DNA from: an uncultured Pelagibacteraceae bacterium
Lineage (GTDB): Bacteria; Pseudomonadota; Alphaproteobacteria; Pelagibacterales; Pelagibacteraceae
Direction of reading: 5' to 3'
DNA length: 51,003 nucleotides
Assembly (NCBI GenBank): GCA_902514605.1
Contig: CABXRL010000003.1
Span: 1-51,003, forward strand
Shown here: positions 8,155 through 17,110 of the stretch, in pieces
How the letters are laid out: the number at the start of each line of letters is the position of its first letter
Position numbering within the stretch: position 1 is the stretch's first letter
Made by a program: the position numbers and the translations under genes
The notes under the pieces: model-generated
Told to the model about the DNA's origin: nothing
The model's input: only the letters and a program-made list of their open reading frames with translations
Database searches by the model: none

Positions 8155-8978
8155 TATAATTTTATTGAAATTTCCTCTATATCTGAAACAGGGCCTTTCA
8201 TATGTATAGAGTCTTTCTTATCTATAAAAATTGACAATTTTCCATTTGTAAATTCTATATCGGTATGATCTTCAGTTAGATTATTTAATTTGCCAGCAAA
8301 AGCTGCTGCACATGCTGCAGTACCACAGGCTTTTGTTAACCCAGCACCTCTTTCCCAAACTTTAACTTTGATTAAATTTTTATTAATAACTTTAGCAATT
8401 GTTACATTACATTTTTCAGGAAACATCTTATGATTTTCAATTTCAGGACCTATTTTCGCAACATCAAAGTCATCTATATTATCTACAAAAAAAATAACAT
8501 GGGGATTACCCACATTTATAGCAGTACCACCAGAATGTTCTTTATTGTTTTGATCACTAATTTTAATATTTAAATTTTTTGTATTTAATTCATCCGATAG
8601 TGGGATTTCATTCCACTTAATTTTTGCATTCCCAATTTCTGTTGTAACAAGGTTATTGCCTAATATTTCAGATTTTAGATTTCCAGAAACAGTGTTTAAA
8701 ATTATAGTTTTATTATTTTTCTCTTTTGAAATTAAATCTGCAACACATCTTGTGCCATTGCCACATGCACCAGACTCCCCACCATCAGAGTTATAAAATT
8801 TTAAACTAGCATCAGATGAACTATTTTTTTCTATTAGGATTAATTGATCACATCCAATAAAATTTCTGTCACAAATTTTGATTATTTGTTCTTTTGATAA
8901 TTTAATAATATCTTGTCTATTATCAATGATTACAAAATCATTACCTAATCCATCCATTTTAAAAGCTTTAATGTCCAT
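8154..8978 (-). CDS. dapF: Diaminopimelate epimerase
   Basis: Converts LL- to meso-diaminopimelate for lysine and peptidoglycan synthesis. The 274-residue length is normal. Both catalytic cysteines are present: Cys72 in GACGNGTRC and Cys218 in KACGTAACAA. The opening MDGLGNDFVIID and the GNPHVIFF segment are also family signatures. The start at 8978 gives the canonical N-terminus. It is the first gene of a dapF-ftsY pair and diverges from ffh across a 161-base gap that contains a palindromic -10 box and the ffh leader RNA. The promoter reading toward dapF probably uses TATAAT on the minus strand at 9024-9019. Confidence 0.96.
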   Translation of the reverse strand: MDIKAFKMDGLGNDFVIIDNRQDIIKLSKEQIIKICDRNFIGCDQLILIEKNSSSDASLKFYNSDGGESGACGNGTRCVADLISKEKNNKTIILNTVSGNLKSEILGNNLVTTEIGNAKIKWNEIPLSDELNTKNLNIKISDQNNKEHSGGTAINVGNPHVIFFVDNIDDFDVAKIGPEIENHKMFPEKCNVTIAKVINKNLIKVKVWERGAGLTKACGTAACAAAFAGKLNNLTEDHTDIEFTNGKLSIFIDKKDSIHMKGPVSDIEEISIKL

Positions 8979-9018
8979 ATATAGTTATTTAACTTATTTA
9001 TTGACTTTTTGAACCTCT

Positions 9019-9026
9019 ATTATAAT
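9019..9026. promoter_or_regulatory. Palindromic -10 box shared by divergent dapF and ffh
   Basis: ATTATAAT is its own reverse complement, so a perfect TATAAT exists on the plus strand (9021-9026) and on the minus strand (9024-9019). Toward ffh a weak -35 (TTATTG, 8998-9003) lies 17 bases upstream, and TTGACT at 9001-9006 is 14 bases upstream. The predicted start near 9032 coincides with the first base of the folded leader. Toward dapF the predicted start would be near 9012, about 34 bases before the ATG. The -35 boxes are poor, so start sites are inferred from the -10 alone. Confidence 0.55.
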
Positions 9027-9030
9027 TTGT

Positions 9031-9126
9031 GGCAGTTTCCGCAAAAACATTAAATTTGCGGTGTCTTTGGAAACAAAGAGATCGACACTAGTCAGCGAGG
9101 GTTCGCCCACTAGTGCGATTACTGCT
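9031..9126 (+). ncRNA. Structured leader RNA upstream of ffh (SAR11 'ffh' cis-element candidate)
   Basis: The most GC-rich patch of the intergenic region folds by eye into a closed multibranch. P1 is GCAGT 9032-9036 with ACTGC 9121-9125. P2 is CCGCAAA 9039-9045 with TTTGCGG 9055-9061. P3 is TCTTTG 9064-9069 with CAAAGA 9074-9079, closed by a GAAA tetraloop. P4 is a long hairpin in which ATCG and CACTAGT (9081-9084, 9086-9092, A9085 bulged) pair with ACTAGTG and CGAT (9109-9119), capped by GCGA/TCGC 9095-9098 and 9103-9106 across a 2x2 internal loop. From memory, a comparative study of Pelagibacter intergenic regions reported a candidate cis-regulatory RNA before the SRP protein gene; this is very likely that element. 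It ends 14 bases before the ffh ATG, so it could control ffh translation. It lacks an obvious 4.5S RNA core, so it is not called the SRP RNA itself. Confidence 0.72.
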
Positions 9127-9139
9127 GTGTGTAACAAAT

Positions 9140-10498
9140 ATGTTTGAAAATTTGACAAATAAATTTGAAGAAATTTTTTCTTCTTTAAAAAAAGCTCCTT
9201 CACTTGATGAAAATCAAGTTGATGAAGGTTTGAGAGGTATTAGGCAAGCGCTCCTTGAAGCAGATGTATCTTTAGACGTAGCTAAAGAATTTATTGAAAA
9301 AGTTAAGCCAAAAGCTTTAGGACAAGAAATAATTAGATCTACATCACCTGGAGATATGGTGGTTAAGATTGTTTATGATGAATTAGTAAGTTTGCTTGGT
9401 GAAAAGAACAATGATGTAAATCTTAATGCAGTTCCACCAGTGCCGATAATGCTAGTTGGATTACAGGGCTCTGGTAAAACAACTACAACCGCTAAACTTG
9501 CAAGGTATTTAGAGGGTACAAAAAAGAAAAAGGTAATGATGGTTAGTTTGGATATTTATAGACCAGCGGCTCAGGAACAACTAAAATCTTTAGGGGAGCA
9601 AAATAATATATTAACTCTTCCAATAATCGAAGGACAGAAACCTGCAGACATTTGTCAAAGAGCCATAAGCGCAGCTAATTTAAGTGGTGCTGACATTATA
9701 TTATTTGATACCGCAGGCAGAACGCAGATTGATTTACAAATGATGAGTGAAATAAAACAAATTGAAAATACTATAAATCCTGCAGAAACTTTTTTAGTTG
9801 CAGACTCACTTACTGGACAAGTGGCAGCGTCAGTCGCAAAAGAATTTAAAAATACTGTAAATCTCTCAGGAATAATTTTAACAAGAGCAGATGGTGATGC
9901 CAGAGGTGGAGCAGCTGTAAGTATGAAATTTGTTTCTCAAGTTCCTATAAAATTTTTAGGAGTAGGTGAAAAAATTGAAAATCTTGAAGTGTTTCACCCA
10001 GATAGAATTGCGAATAGAATTTTGGGTATGGGAGATATTGTATCTCTTGTGGAAAAAGCAGCTCAAGATCTTGGCGAAGAAAATATTAGAAAGGCTGAAG
10101 AAAATTTAAAAAAAGGACAATTTTCAATGCAAGATTATTTAACCCAATTAAGACAAATGAAAAAAATGGGTGGAATAGAAGGAGTAATGTCTTTTATGCC
10201 AGGTGTATCTAAAGTTAAATCACAAATGGATGCAGCAGGTATAGATGAGAGTGTAATTACAAAAAATGAAGCAATAATTTTATCTATGACAAAAAAAGAA
10301 AGAGAGAACCCAAAAATAATTGATGGTTCTAGAAAAAAAAGAATTGCTAATGGTTCTGGAACTGATCCGGCCACTATCAATAAATTGCTAAAGCAATTTA
10401 AAATGATGTCTGAAATGATGAAAAAAATGTCCAGGGGAAATTTGAAAGGTATGTCTGATAAAGGAATACCACCAGAATTATTTAATCAATTAAAATAA
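9140..10498 (+). CDS. ffh: Signal recognition particle protein Ffh (SRP54)
   Basis: GTPase that binds 4.5S RNA and signal sequences during cotranslational targeting to FtsY. The 452-residue product has the N domain, a G domain with GLQGSGKTTTTAK (about 106-118), DIYRPAA, DTAGR and TRADGDARGGAA, and a Met-rich M domain from about residue 300 with PGVSK and the basic SRP-RNA-binding segment where KERENP and GSRKKRIANGSG sit. The start is the ATG at 9140 (MFENLTNKFE); the in-frame GTG at 9113 lies inside the leader RNA and adds residues foreign to the family. It heads an operon with rpsP, trmD and rplS. Confidence 0.96.
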   Translation: MFENLTNKFEEIFSSLKKAPSLDENQVDEGLRGIRQALLEADVSLDVAKEFIEKVKPKALGQEIIRSTSPGDMVVKIVYDELVSLLGEKNNDVNLNAVPPVPIMLVGLQGSGKTTTTAKLARYLEGTKKKKVMMVSLDIYRPAAQEQLKSLGEQNNILTLPIIEGQKPADICQRAISAANLSGADIILFDTAGRTQIDLQMMSEIKQIENTINPAETFLVADSLTGQVAASVAKEFKNTVNLSGIILTRADGDARGGAAVSMKFVSQVPIKFLGVGEKIENLEVFHPDRIANRILGMGDIVSLVEKAAQDLGEENIRKAEENLKKGQFSMQDYLTQLRQMKKMGGIEGVMSFMPGVSKVKSQMDAAGIDESVITKNEAIILSMTKKERENPKIIDGSRKKRIANGSGTDPATINKLLKQFKMMSEMMKKMSRGNLKGMSDKGIPPELFNQLK

Positions 10499-10512
10499 AT
10501 AAAGGAGAATGA

Positions 10513-10905
10513 ATGCTTAAGTTAAGGTTATCAAGAGGTGGAACTAAAAAGAGACCTGTTTACAAACTTGTTGTAGCAGATAGTCGTTTTGCAAGAGATG
10601 GAAGATTTATTGAAAAAGTAGGTTTTTTTAATCCCTTACTTCCTAAAGAGAAAAAAGAGAGAATTGGACTTGAGGCTGAAAGAATCAAGTATTGGTTAGG
10701 TCAAGGTGCACAACCAACAACAAGAGTAGCAAGAATTTTAGGCGAAAATGAATTAATGCCTATGCCTGCAAATGGAAATAATCCTCAAAAAGCAGTTCCA
10801 AAGAAAGATAGAAAAAAAGAAGGATCTGAAGAAGCTCCAAAAGCAGATGCAGCACCAGCAGCAGAAGCTAAAAAGGAAGAAGCTCCAAAAGCAGAAAAAA
10901 AATAA
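10513..10905 (+). CDS. rpsP: 30S ribosomal protein S16 with C-terminal Lys/Ala/Glu tail
   Basis: Small-subunit protein S16. The canonical core occupies about residues 1-80 (MLKLRLSRGGTKKRP, then the VGFFNPL and RIKYWLGQGAQPT segments). It is followed by a roughly 45-residue low-complexity tail of Lys, Glu, Ala and Pro, giving 130 residues against about 80-90 in most bacteria; such tails occur in alphaproteobacteria. A good Shine-Dalgarno AAAGGAG (10501-10507) sits five bases before the ATG. In many bacteria rimM follows rpsP, but here only 14 bases separate it from the trmD ATG, so rimM is absent from this locus. Confidence 0.96.
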   Translation: MLKLRLSRGGTKKRPVYKLVVADSRFARDGRFIEKVGFFNPLLPKEKKERIGLEAERIKYWLGQGAQPTTRVARILGENELMPMPANGNNPQKAVPKKDRKKEGSEEAPKADAAPAAEAKKEEAPKAEKK

Positions 10906-10919
10906 TATAAATTTTGTAT

Positions 10920-11606
10920 ATGTTTCAAGCTCAAGTATTCACTCTTTATCCAGAAGTTTTCCCTGGACCATTGTCTAAAGGTCTTTACGGAAAAGCTTTA
11001 TTTAATAAATTATGGGATTTAAAAGTAATAAATATTAGAGACTCAGCAAATGATAAACACAAAACAGTTGATGATAATCCATATGGTGGTGGAACAGGGA
11101 TGCTAATCAAACCGGATGTTTTAGCTAAATCAATCGATCAAAATATTGAGACGGGAGAGAGAGTTTTTTATCTTTCACCAAAAGGAAAAAAATTTGATCA
11201 AAAACTTGCTCAAGATTTATCAAAAGAAAAATCAGTAGCATTGATATGTGGCCACTTTGAAGGAGTTGATGAAAGAGTATTAAACACAAGAAATATTGAA
11301 GAAATAAGCGTTGGAGATTATATTTTGTCTGGAGGTGAAACTGCTGCATTAGTAGTTCTTGATAGTATTTTACGACTTCTACCTGGTGTTTTAGGCAACG
11401 AAAAATCCTCAATGGACGAAACCTTTGAAAATGGTCTTTTAGAGTATCCGCAATATACAAAACCACAAATTTGGGAGGAAAAATCTGTTCCAGAGGTGTT
11501 ATTATCTGGAGATCACAGTAAAATTAAAGACTGGCGTTTATCTCAATCTGAGGCTATAACACGCGTCCGAAGACCAGATTTGTGGCATAAATATAAGAAA
11601 GACTAA
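10920..11606 (+). CDS. trmD: tRNA (guanine-37-N1)-methyltransferase TrmD
   Basis: SPOUT-class enzyme that methylates G37 of tRNAs reading CNN and some other codons, preventing +1 frameshifts. The 228-residue protein shows [10 protein letters not shown] (active-site region, about 51-60), [11 protein letters not shown], and the knot-forming [11 protein letters not shown] followed by the RLLPGVLGN linker. The ATG at 10920 ([12 protein letters not shown]) gives the usual N-terminus; a TTG six bases upstream is the alternative. The gene lies between rpsP and rplS as in most bacteria, with one base to the rplS reading frame's upstream TTG and 16 bases to its ATG. Confidence 0.95.
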   Translation: MFQAQVFTLYPEVFPGPLSKGLYGKALFNKLWDLKVINIRDSANDKHKTVDDNPYGGGTGMLIKPDVLAKSIDQNIETGERVFYLSPKGKKFDQKLAQDLSKEKSVALICGHFEGVDERVLNTRNIEEISVGDYILSGGETAALVVLDSILRLLPGVLGNEKSSMDETFENGLLEYPQYTKPQIWEEKSVPEVLLSGDHSKIKDWRLSQSEAITRVRRPDLWHKYKKD

Positions 11607-11622
11607 TTTGTTAAGTATTGAA

Positions 11623-12198
11623 ATGAAAACCATTGAAGAGATAAATCGACACAACATCAAAAAAATTTTATCAGAAAAAAAAATCCCTGATTTTTTTCCT
11701 GGGGATGTTGTTAAGGTTGGTGTTAGAATTACAGAAGGTAAAAAAGAGCGTATCCAGTATTTTGAAGGTGTCTGTATTGCTAAAAAAAATAGAGACCTAA
11801 ATTCGTCCTTTACAGTAAGAAAAATTTCTTTCGGAGAAGGTGTTGAGAGAACTTTTCCATTATATGGAACTGTAATTGACTCAATTAAAGTTATCCGGTC
11901 AGGAAAGGTAAGACGGGCTAAACTTTATTATTTAAGAGATAGAACTGGTAAATCCGCAAGAATAGCAGAGAAAATTAGAAAAAAAATCGGTATCGATATC
12001 GATGTAAAACCAGAAAAAGTGAACGAGGAAAATTTAGCTCCAGCAATACAAGAAACCGAAATTGTGTCTAAAACAGAGAATCCTAGCACTCCAGAGGTTA
12101 AAGATAACGGATTGGCTAAAAAAGAACCTCAAAAAGAGGCTTCTATTGGCGAAACTAAAGTTGAAAAAAAACTTGAAAACCCAATAGAAAAAAAATAA
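11623..12198 (+). CDS. rplS: 50S ribosomal protein L19 with extended C-terminus
   Basis: Large-subunit protein at the 30S-50S interface. The L19 core is residues 1 to about 118, with [20 protein letters not shown], the [20 protein letters not shown] segment and the terminal [21 protein letters not shown] roughly 70-residue acidic/basic tail rich in Glu, Lys, Pro and Thr follows, taking the protein to 191 residues against about 115-130 usually. The ATG at 11623 is chosen; the upstream TTG at 11608 would add five residues. It is followed after 11 bases by leuC, so ribosomal and leucine genes share a transcript. Confidence 0.94.
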   Translation: MKTIEEINRHNIKKILSEKKIPDFFPGDVVKVGVRITEGKKERIQYFEGVCIAKKNRDLNSSFTVRKISFGEGVERTFPLYGTVIDSIKVIRSGKVRRAKLYYLRDRTGKSARIAEKIRKKIGIDIDVKPEKVNEENLAPAIQETEIVSKTENPSTPEVKDNGLAKKEPQKEASIGETKVEKKLENPIEKK

Positions 12199-12209
12199 TT
12201 TTTTTTTCA

Positions 12210-13613
12210 ATGCCCAATACTCTTTACGATAAAATTTGGAACGATCACTTGGTTGATCAACAAGATGATGGCACAGCCTTAATATTTGTTGATAGACATT
12301 TAGTTCATGAGGTCACAAGTCCTCAAGCGTTTGAAGGACTAAGAAACTCTAACCGCACAGTAAGACATCCAAAATTAACACTTGCGGTTGCAGACCACAA
12401 CGTTCCAACAACTGATAGATCAAAAGGCATTTCAGATGAAGAGTCTAAAATACAAGTTGATACCTTAGAATCAAATTGCAAAGAATTTGGGATTCAATTA
12501 TTTGGGATGGGAGATAAAAGACAGGGCATCGTACATATAATTGGACCAGAGCAAGGTTTCACTCAACCTGGAACAGTGATTGTTTGTGGTGATAGTCATA
12601 CAGCGACACACGGTGCATTTGGTTCCTTAGCATTTGGAATTGGGACATCAGAGGTAGAACATGTATTAGCAACCCAAACTTTAGTTCAAAAAAAAGCAAA
12701 AAATTTTAGAGTAAATGTTGACGGTAAACTACCGTTAGGAGTTACTTCTAAAGATGTAATTCTTCAAATAATTGGAAAAATTGGTACCGCTGGTGGAACA
12801 GGCTGTGTAATAGAATATGCAGGTGACTTAATTAGATCTTTAAGTGTTGAGCAAAGAATGACTATTTGCAATATGACTATTGAGGGAGGTGCAAGAGCAG
12901 GATTGATAGCACCTGATGAAAAGATATTTAAATATTTAGAGGGCAAACCAATGTCTCCAAAAGGCGAAGCTTGGGATAAAGCTATAGAATATTGGAAAAA
13001 ATTGAGAACAGATGACGGCGCTAAATTTGATAAAGAAATAAATCTTAAAGCAGAAGAAATCTTACCAATGATTACTTGGGGAACATCCCCTCAAGACGTA
13101 ATTACAATAGATGGAAAGGTTCCAAATCCTCTAAATGAAAAAGACGAGGATAGAAAAAATTCTTTAGAGAGATCTTTGAATTATATGGGCTTAAAACCCA
13201 ACATGGCAGCAAAAGATATTAAGATAGACAAAGTATTTATAGGAAGCTGTACCAATGGAAGAATAGAAGATTTAAGAGAAGCTGCAAAAATTTTAAAAGA
13301 TAAAAAGATAGCTGCTCATGTTCATGCTATGGTTGTTCCTGGCTCAGGTTTAGTAAAAGAACAAGCAGAGCAAGAAGGATTGGATAAAATTTTTGTTAAT
13401 TCTGGTTTTGAATGGAGAGAACCAGGATGTTCAATGTGTTTAGCTATGAATGCGGATAAATTAAAACCACAAGAAAGATGTGCATCGACATCAAATAGAA
13501 ATTTTGAAGGCAGACAGGGTAGAGGTGGTAGAACTCATTTAGTAAGTCCAGGTATGGCAGCTGCAGCTGCTATTTCCGGAAACCTTGATGATGTTAGAAA
13601 GTATCAAAATTAA
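12210..13613 (+). CDS. leuC: 3-isopropylmalate dehydratase large subunit
   Basis: Aconitase-family subunit that carries the 4Fe-4S cluster and interconverts 2- and 3-isopropylmalate in leucine synthesis. The 467-residue length matches LeuC. Visible motifs are [14 protein letters not shown] (substrate and cluster region), [14 protein letters not shown] with the first cluster Cys, and [12 protein letters not shown] with the other two. The start [10 protein letters not shown] is canonical. The gene follows rplS by 11 bases and leuD starts one base after its stop, so the leuCDB genes run as one unit, a common alphaproteobacterial order. Confidence 0.97.
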   Translation: MPNTLYDKIWNDHLVDQQDDGTALIFVDRHLVHEVTSPQAFEGLRNSNRTVRHPKLTLAVADHNVPTTDRSKGISDEESKIQVDTLESNCKEFGIQLFGMGDKRQGIVHIIGPEQGFTQPGTVIVCGDSHTATHGAFGSLAFGIGTSEVEHVLATQTLVQKKAKNFRVNVDGKLPLGVTSKDVILQIIGKIGTAGGTGCVIEYAGDLIRSLSVEQRMTICNMTIEGGARAGLIAPDEKIFKYLEGKPMSPKGEAWDKAIEYWKKLRTDDGAKFDKEINLKAEEILPMITWGTSPQDVITIDGKVPNPLNEKDEDRKNSLERSLNYMGLKPNMAAKDIKIDKVFIGSCTNGRIEDLREAAKILKDKKIAAHVHAMVVPGSGLVKEQAEQEGLDKIFVNSGFEWREPGCSMCLAMNADKLKPQERCASTSNRNFEGRQGRGGRTHLVSPGMAAAAAISGNLDDVRKYQN

Positions 13614-13614
13614 A

Positions 13615-14220
13615 ATGCAAAAATTTAATACATTAAAAAGTATTCCTGCTTACTTACCAATTGTCAATATTGATACAGATATGATAATTCCAAAACAATT
13701 TTTAAAAACTATTAAAAGAACTGGTCTTGGCAAAAACTTATTTTTTGAGATGAGATATGATGACAATGGAAATGAAATTAACAACTTTGTTTTAAATAAA
13801 AATCCTTTTAATAAATCGAAAATTTTAATAGCTGGAAAGAACTTTGGGTGTGGTTCTTCAAGAGAACATGCCCCATGGGCATTACTAGATTTTGGGATTA
13901 CTTGTGTTATTAGTTCTAGTTTTGCTGATATTTTTTATAGCAATTGTTTTAAAAATGGAATCTTGCCAATTATTCTTGATGATGAAAAAATCAAAGAGCT
14001 GTCAGAATATGCAAACAGAAAAGAAGAAATTTCAATTGATCTAAGTGAAGAAAAGATTGTTTATGGAAATAGTAAAATTAATTTTGAAATAGACCCATTT
14101 AAAAAAAAATGCTTGTTAGAAGGGTTAGATGACATAGCTTTATCTTTAAAAAAATCAGAAAAGATTAAAACTTTTGAAAATAATTTAAAAATTAGAAAGT
14201 CCTGGATTTTTAATGATTAA
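13615..14220 (+). CDS. leuD: 3-isopropylmalate dehydratase small subunit
   Basis: Swivel-domain partner of LeuC. It is 201 residues from the ATG at 13615, one base after the leuC stop; an in-frame ATG at 13585 would overlap leuC by 29 bases and give an N-terminus (MMMLESIK) not seen in the family. Motifs include [15 protein letters not shown] near the start and the swivel signature [18 protein letters not shown] around residues 73-90, plus the [17 protein letters not shown] segment. The 3' end overlaps leuB by eight bases. Confidence 0.96.
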   Translation: MQKFNTLKSIPAYLPIVNIDTDMIIPKQFLKTIKRTGLGKNLFFEMRYDDNGNEINNFVLNKNPFNKSKILIAGKNFGCGSSREHAPWALLDFGITCVISSSFADIFYSNCFKNGILPIILDDEKIKELSEYANRKEEISIDLSEEKIVYGNSKINFEIDPFKKKCLLEGLDDIALSLKKSEKIKTFENNLKIRKSWIFND

Positions 14221-15319
14221 AGTCAAAAAAAGAAAAATTTTGTTGCTACCAGGTGATGGAATTGGACCTGAAGTTATTGGCGAAGTGAAAAAAATAATTA
14301 ATTGGTTTAACGATAAAAAATCTCTTGATTTTGAAATAGACGAAGATCTTGCTGGAGGTTGTTCTTTTGATAAACATGGCACTCCTATTACAGATGAAGT
14401 ATTTTATAAAGCATTAGAAAGTGCAGTTGTAATGCTAGGAGCAGTTGGAGGACCTAAATGGGACAACGTTGAGTTTTCAAAAAAACCTGAAAGAGCATTA
14501 TTAAAACTTAGAAAAGAGCTGAAGTTATTTGCTAATCTTAGACCCGCAATATGTTTTAAACAATTAGTTGATGCTTCTACTTTAAAACCAGAAATTGTTT
14601 CAGGTTTAGATATAATGATTGTAAGAGAACTTACAGGTGGAATATATTTTGGCGAACCAAGAGGAATTAAGCCAGTCGAAAATGGAGAAAGAAAAGGAAT
14701 TAATACTCATACTTACACTAGCAGTGAAATAATAAGAGTAGCTAAGGTTGCTTTTGATTTAGCAAAGAAAAGATTAAATAAAGTTACGTCGTGTGAAAAA
14801 TCTAATGTAATGGAGGCAGGACAACTTTGGAAAGAAGAGGTTCAAGCTTTACATGAAAAAGAATATAAGGATGTAGAATTAAGTCATATGCTTGCTGATA
14901 ATTGTGCGATGCAATTGTTAAGAAATCCAAAACAATTTGATGTGATTGTTACTGATAATTTATTTGGAGATATGTTATCTGATCAAGCTTCGATGCTGAC
15001 TGGATCTTTAGGACTTTTACCTTCAGCATCATTAGGTGCAAAAAATAAAGATGGTGAAATGAGAGCTATGTATGAACCAATTCATGGATCGGCTCCAGAT
15101 ATAGCAGGAAAAGGGATAGCGAACCCGATTGCTACTATATTAAGTTTTGCAATGGCTTTGAGATATTCCCTGGACCTAGATAAAGAAGCTGGAGCTTTAG
15201 AACAAGCTGTTCAAGATGTGTTAAATGATGGCTTAAGAACAAGGGATATTTTATCGGATAAAATGAAAGAGGTTTCTACCTCTCAAATGGGTGATGCGAT
15301 AATTTCAAAATTGCAATAA
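14213..15319 (+). CDS. leuB: 3-isopropylmalate dehydrogenase
   Basis: NAD-dependent oxidative decarboxylase giving 2-oxoisocaproate in leucine synthesis. The 368-residue product has [11 protein letters not shown] at the N-terminus, [23 protein letters not shown] (substrate loop with the LeuB-type leucine-binding features), [20 protein letters not shown] (metal-binding Asp residues) and [18 protein letters not shown] near the C-terminus. It overlaps leuD by eight bases. In many alphaproteobacteria asd follows leuB; here the three DMSP-demethylation genes lie between them. Confidence 0.97.
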   Translation: MIKVKKRKILLLPGDGIGPEVIGEVKKIINWFNDKKSLDFEIDEDLAGGCSFDKHGTPITDEVFYKALESAVVMLGAVGGPKWDNVEFSKKPERALLKLRKELKLFANLRPAICFKQLVDASTLKPEIVSGLDIMIVRELTGGIYFGEPRGIKPVENGERKGINTHTYTSSEIIRVAKVAFDLAKKRLNKVTSCEKSNVMEAGQLWKEEVQALHEKEYKDVELSHMLADNCAMQLLRNPKQFDVIVTDNLFGDMLSDQASMLTGSLGLLPSASLGAKNKDGEMRAMYEPIHGSAPDIAGKGIANPIATILSFAMALRYSLDLDKEAGALEQAVQDVLNDGLRTRDILSDKMKEVSTSQMGDAIISKLQ

Positions 15320-15345
15320 TTCATTAATTATCTTAAACTAATTTA

Positions 15346-17109
15346 ATGCCAAGCTATACTGCACCAGTAGAAGACATGATGTTTCTTTTTGAGAAATTAA
15401 GAGACAATAAAAATTATAATGAACTAGAAAAATATAAAGAAGTCAGTGTAGACCTCGTTAAAGATATTTTAGAGGAAGCAGCTAAAATTAATCAAAATAT
15501 AATTTTACCACTTGCTAAAGTTGGAGACGAAAATCCTGCAGTTTTAGAAAATGGAGTTGTAAGAACCCCTCCTGGGTATAAAGAGGCATATCAGAAATAT
15601 ATTCAAGATGGTTGGACATCGCTATCCTGTGATCCAAAATATGGTGGTCAAGGGATGCCAAAAACTGTTAGCGCGTTTTTTGATGAGATGCTTTCCTCAG
15701 CGAGTTTATCGTTTAAACTTTATAGTGAACTAAGTATTGGTGCGTATAATTGTATTCATCATCATGCTTCAGAAGAAATAAAAAACAAATATCTACCAAA
15801 AATAGTTGAAGGTAAGTGGAGTGGTACGATGTGTTTAACTGAGCCAATTTGTGGAACTGACTTAGGACTTCTGAAAACTAAAGCTGAAAAACAAACTGAT
15901 GGAACATATAAACTTAGTGGTCAAAAAATATTCATTACCTCTGGTGATCAAGATCTTACAGAAAACATTATTCATTTAGTAATTGCTAGAGCTACGGATT
16001 CTCCTGCAGGAACAAAAGGAATAAGTTTATTTTTGGTACCAAAGTTTAAAGTTAATGATGATGGAAGTGTAGGTCCTAGAAATGGAATATCAACAGGATC
16101 GATAGAAAGTAAAATGGGGATCAAAGGCTCTGCAACATGTGTACTTAACTTTGATGGCGCAACTGGTTATATGATTGGAAAAAAAGATAAAGGTTTAAGT
16201 GCTATGTTTACAATGATGAATTTGGAAAGAATTGTTGTTGGTATTCAAGGGTTAGGTATTTCAGAAATTGCTTATCAAAATTCACTAGCTTATGCAAAAG
16301 AGAGAAAACAAGGAAAAACTAATAATACTCAATCATCAAATGGTGCAGATTTTATTATTGAGCATGCCGATATCAGAAAATCATTGTTGAATATGAAATC
16401 AATAATAGAGGGAGAACGGGCTTTATGTTTTTGGTTATCTCAGCAAACTGAGGTTAGCTTAAATCATCCAGATGAAAAAATTCGACAGGAAGCGTCTGAT
16501 TATGTCTCCTTAATGACTCCTGTAGTTAAATCGTTATTTACAGATTTAGGCATGGAAATAACAAATGATGCAATGCAGATTTTCGGAGGATATGGTTATA
16601 CAAAAGATCAGGGAATTGAACAATTATATAGAGATAATAGAATTACACCAATTTATGAAGGCACTAATTCGGTTCAAGCAGCAGATCTAGTCTTTAGAAA
16701 GCTATCAAATAAAAATGGAAATATAATCAAAAATTTTTTAGATTTAATTAAATCTGAGACTAATTCTAACGATGATAGAATTAAGCCATTTATTGTGAAA
16801 TTTGGGTATTATTTAGATATTTTATCTAGATTTAGTGAATGGACCATTGAGAAAGCAAAAACAGACAAAGATGATGTTAGTGCAGGTGCAAATGATTACT
16901 TAAAAACACTTGGTTACGTGTCCGTCGCTTATGCTTGGATTAAAGTTTTGGAGGTAAGCTTTAAAAATTTCGATGAAAATAAAAAATTTTATGAGGATAA
17001 AATAGATACAGCAAAATTTTATTTTGACAAGGTTTTGCCTCGAGCTGAACTGCATCATAAATCTGCTATTTCAGGGAGTTCAAATATAATGAATTTCAAA
17101 TTTAGTTAA
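15346..17109 (+). CDS. dmdC: 3-methylmercaptopropionyl-CoA dehydrogenase (acyl-CoA dehydrogenase family)
   Basis: FAD enzyme of the DMSP demethylation pathway, which oxidises methylmercaptopropionyl-CoA to the 2,3-enoyl-CoA. It is 587 residues, the long acyl-CoA dehydrogenase subtype, with an N-terminal extension before the core. Core motifs are MCLTEPICGTDLG (FAD/substrate contact), KIFITSGDQD, the QIFGGYGYTKDQGIEQLYRD signature and IYEGTNSVQAADL, where the Glu is the likely catalytic base. A C-terminal domain follows. Assignment to DmdC rather than a generic fatty-acid enzyme rests on the subtype and on the adjacent dmdB and dmdA. dmdB begins one base after its stop. Confidence 0.88.
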   Translation: MPSYTAPVEDMMFLFEKLRDNKNYNELEKYKEVSVDLVKDILEEAAKINQNIILPLAKVGDENPAVLENGVVRTPPGYKEAYQKYIQDGWTSLSCDPKYGGQGMPKTVSAFFDEMLSSASLSFKLYSELSIGAYNCIHHHASEEIKNKYLPKIVEGKWSGTMCLTEPICGTDLGLLKTKAEKQTDGTYKLSGQKIFITSGDQDLTENIIHLVIARATDSPAGTKGISLFLVPKFKVNDDGSVGPRNGISTGSIESKMGIKGSATCVLNFDGATGYMIGKKDKGLSAMFTMMNLERIVVGIQGLGISEIAYQNSLAYAKERKQGKTNNTQSSNGADFIIEHADIRKSLLNMKSIIEGERALCFWLSQQTEVSLNHPDEKIRQEASDYVSLMTPVVKSLFTDLGMEITNDAMQIFGGYGYTKDQGIEQLYRDNRITPIYEGTNSVQAADLVFRKLSNKNGNIIKNFLDLIKSETNSNDDRIKPFIVKFGYYLDILSRFSEWTIEKAKTDKDDVSAGANDYLKTLGYVSVAYAWIKVLEVSFKNFDENKKFYEDKIDTAKFYFDKVLPRAELHHKSAISGSSNIMNFKFS

Positions 17110-17110
17110 A

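Noticed and set aside
9031-9126. Leader region as the 4.5S SRP RNA gene itself
   Set aside because: The conserved SRP RNA core (GGAA tetraloop flanked by the AGG/AGCA internal loop) is not present in the right pairing, and the element abuts ffh in a cis-acting position.
9113-9139. Longer ffh reading frame from GTG at 9113
   Set aside because: It begins inside the P4 hairpin of the leader and adds nine residues (MRLLLCVTN) foreign to Ffh; the ATG at 9140 gives the canonical start.
11125-11466. 113-codon minus-strand ORF opposite trmD
   Set aside because: Antisense to conserved trmD motifs, with Leu/Phe/Gln-rich composition typical of complement-strand artefacts.
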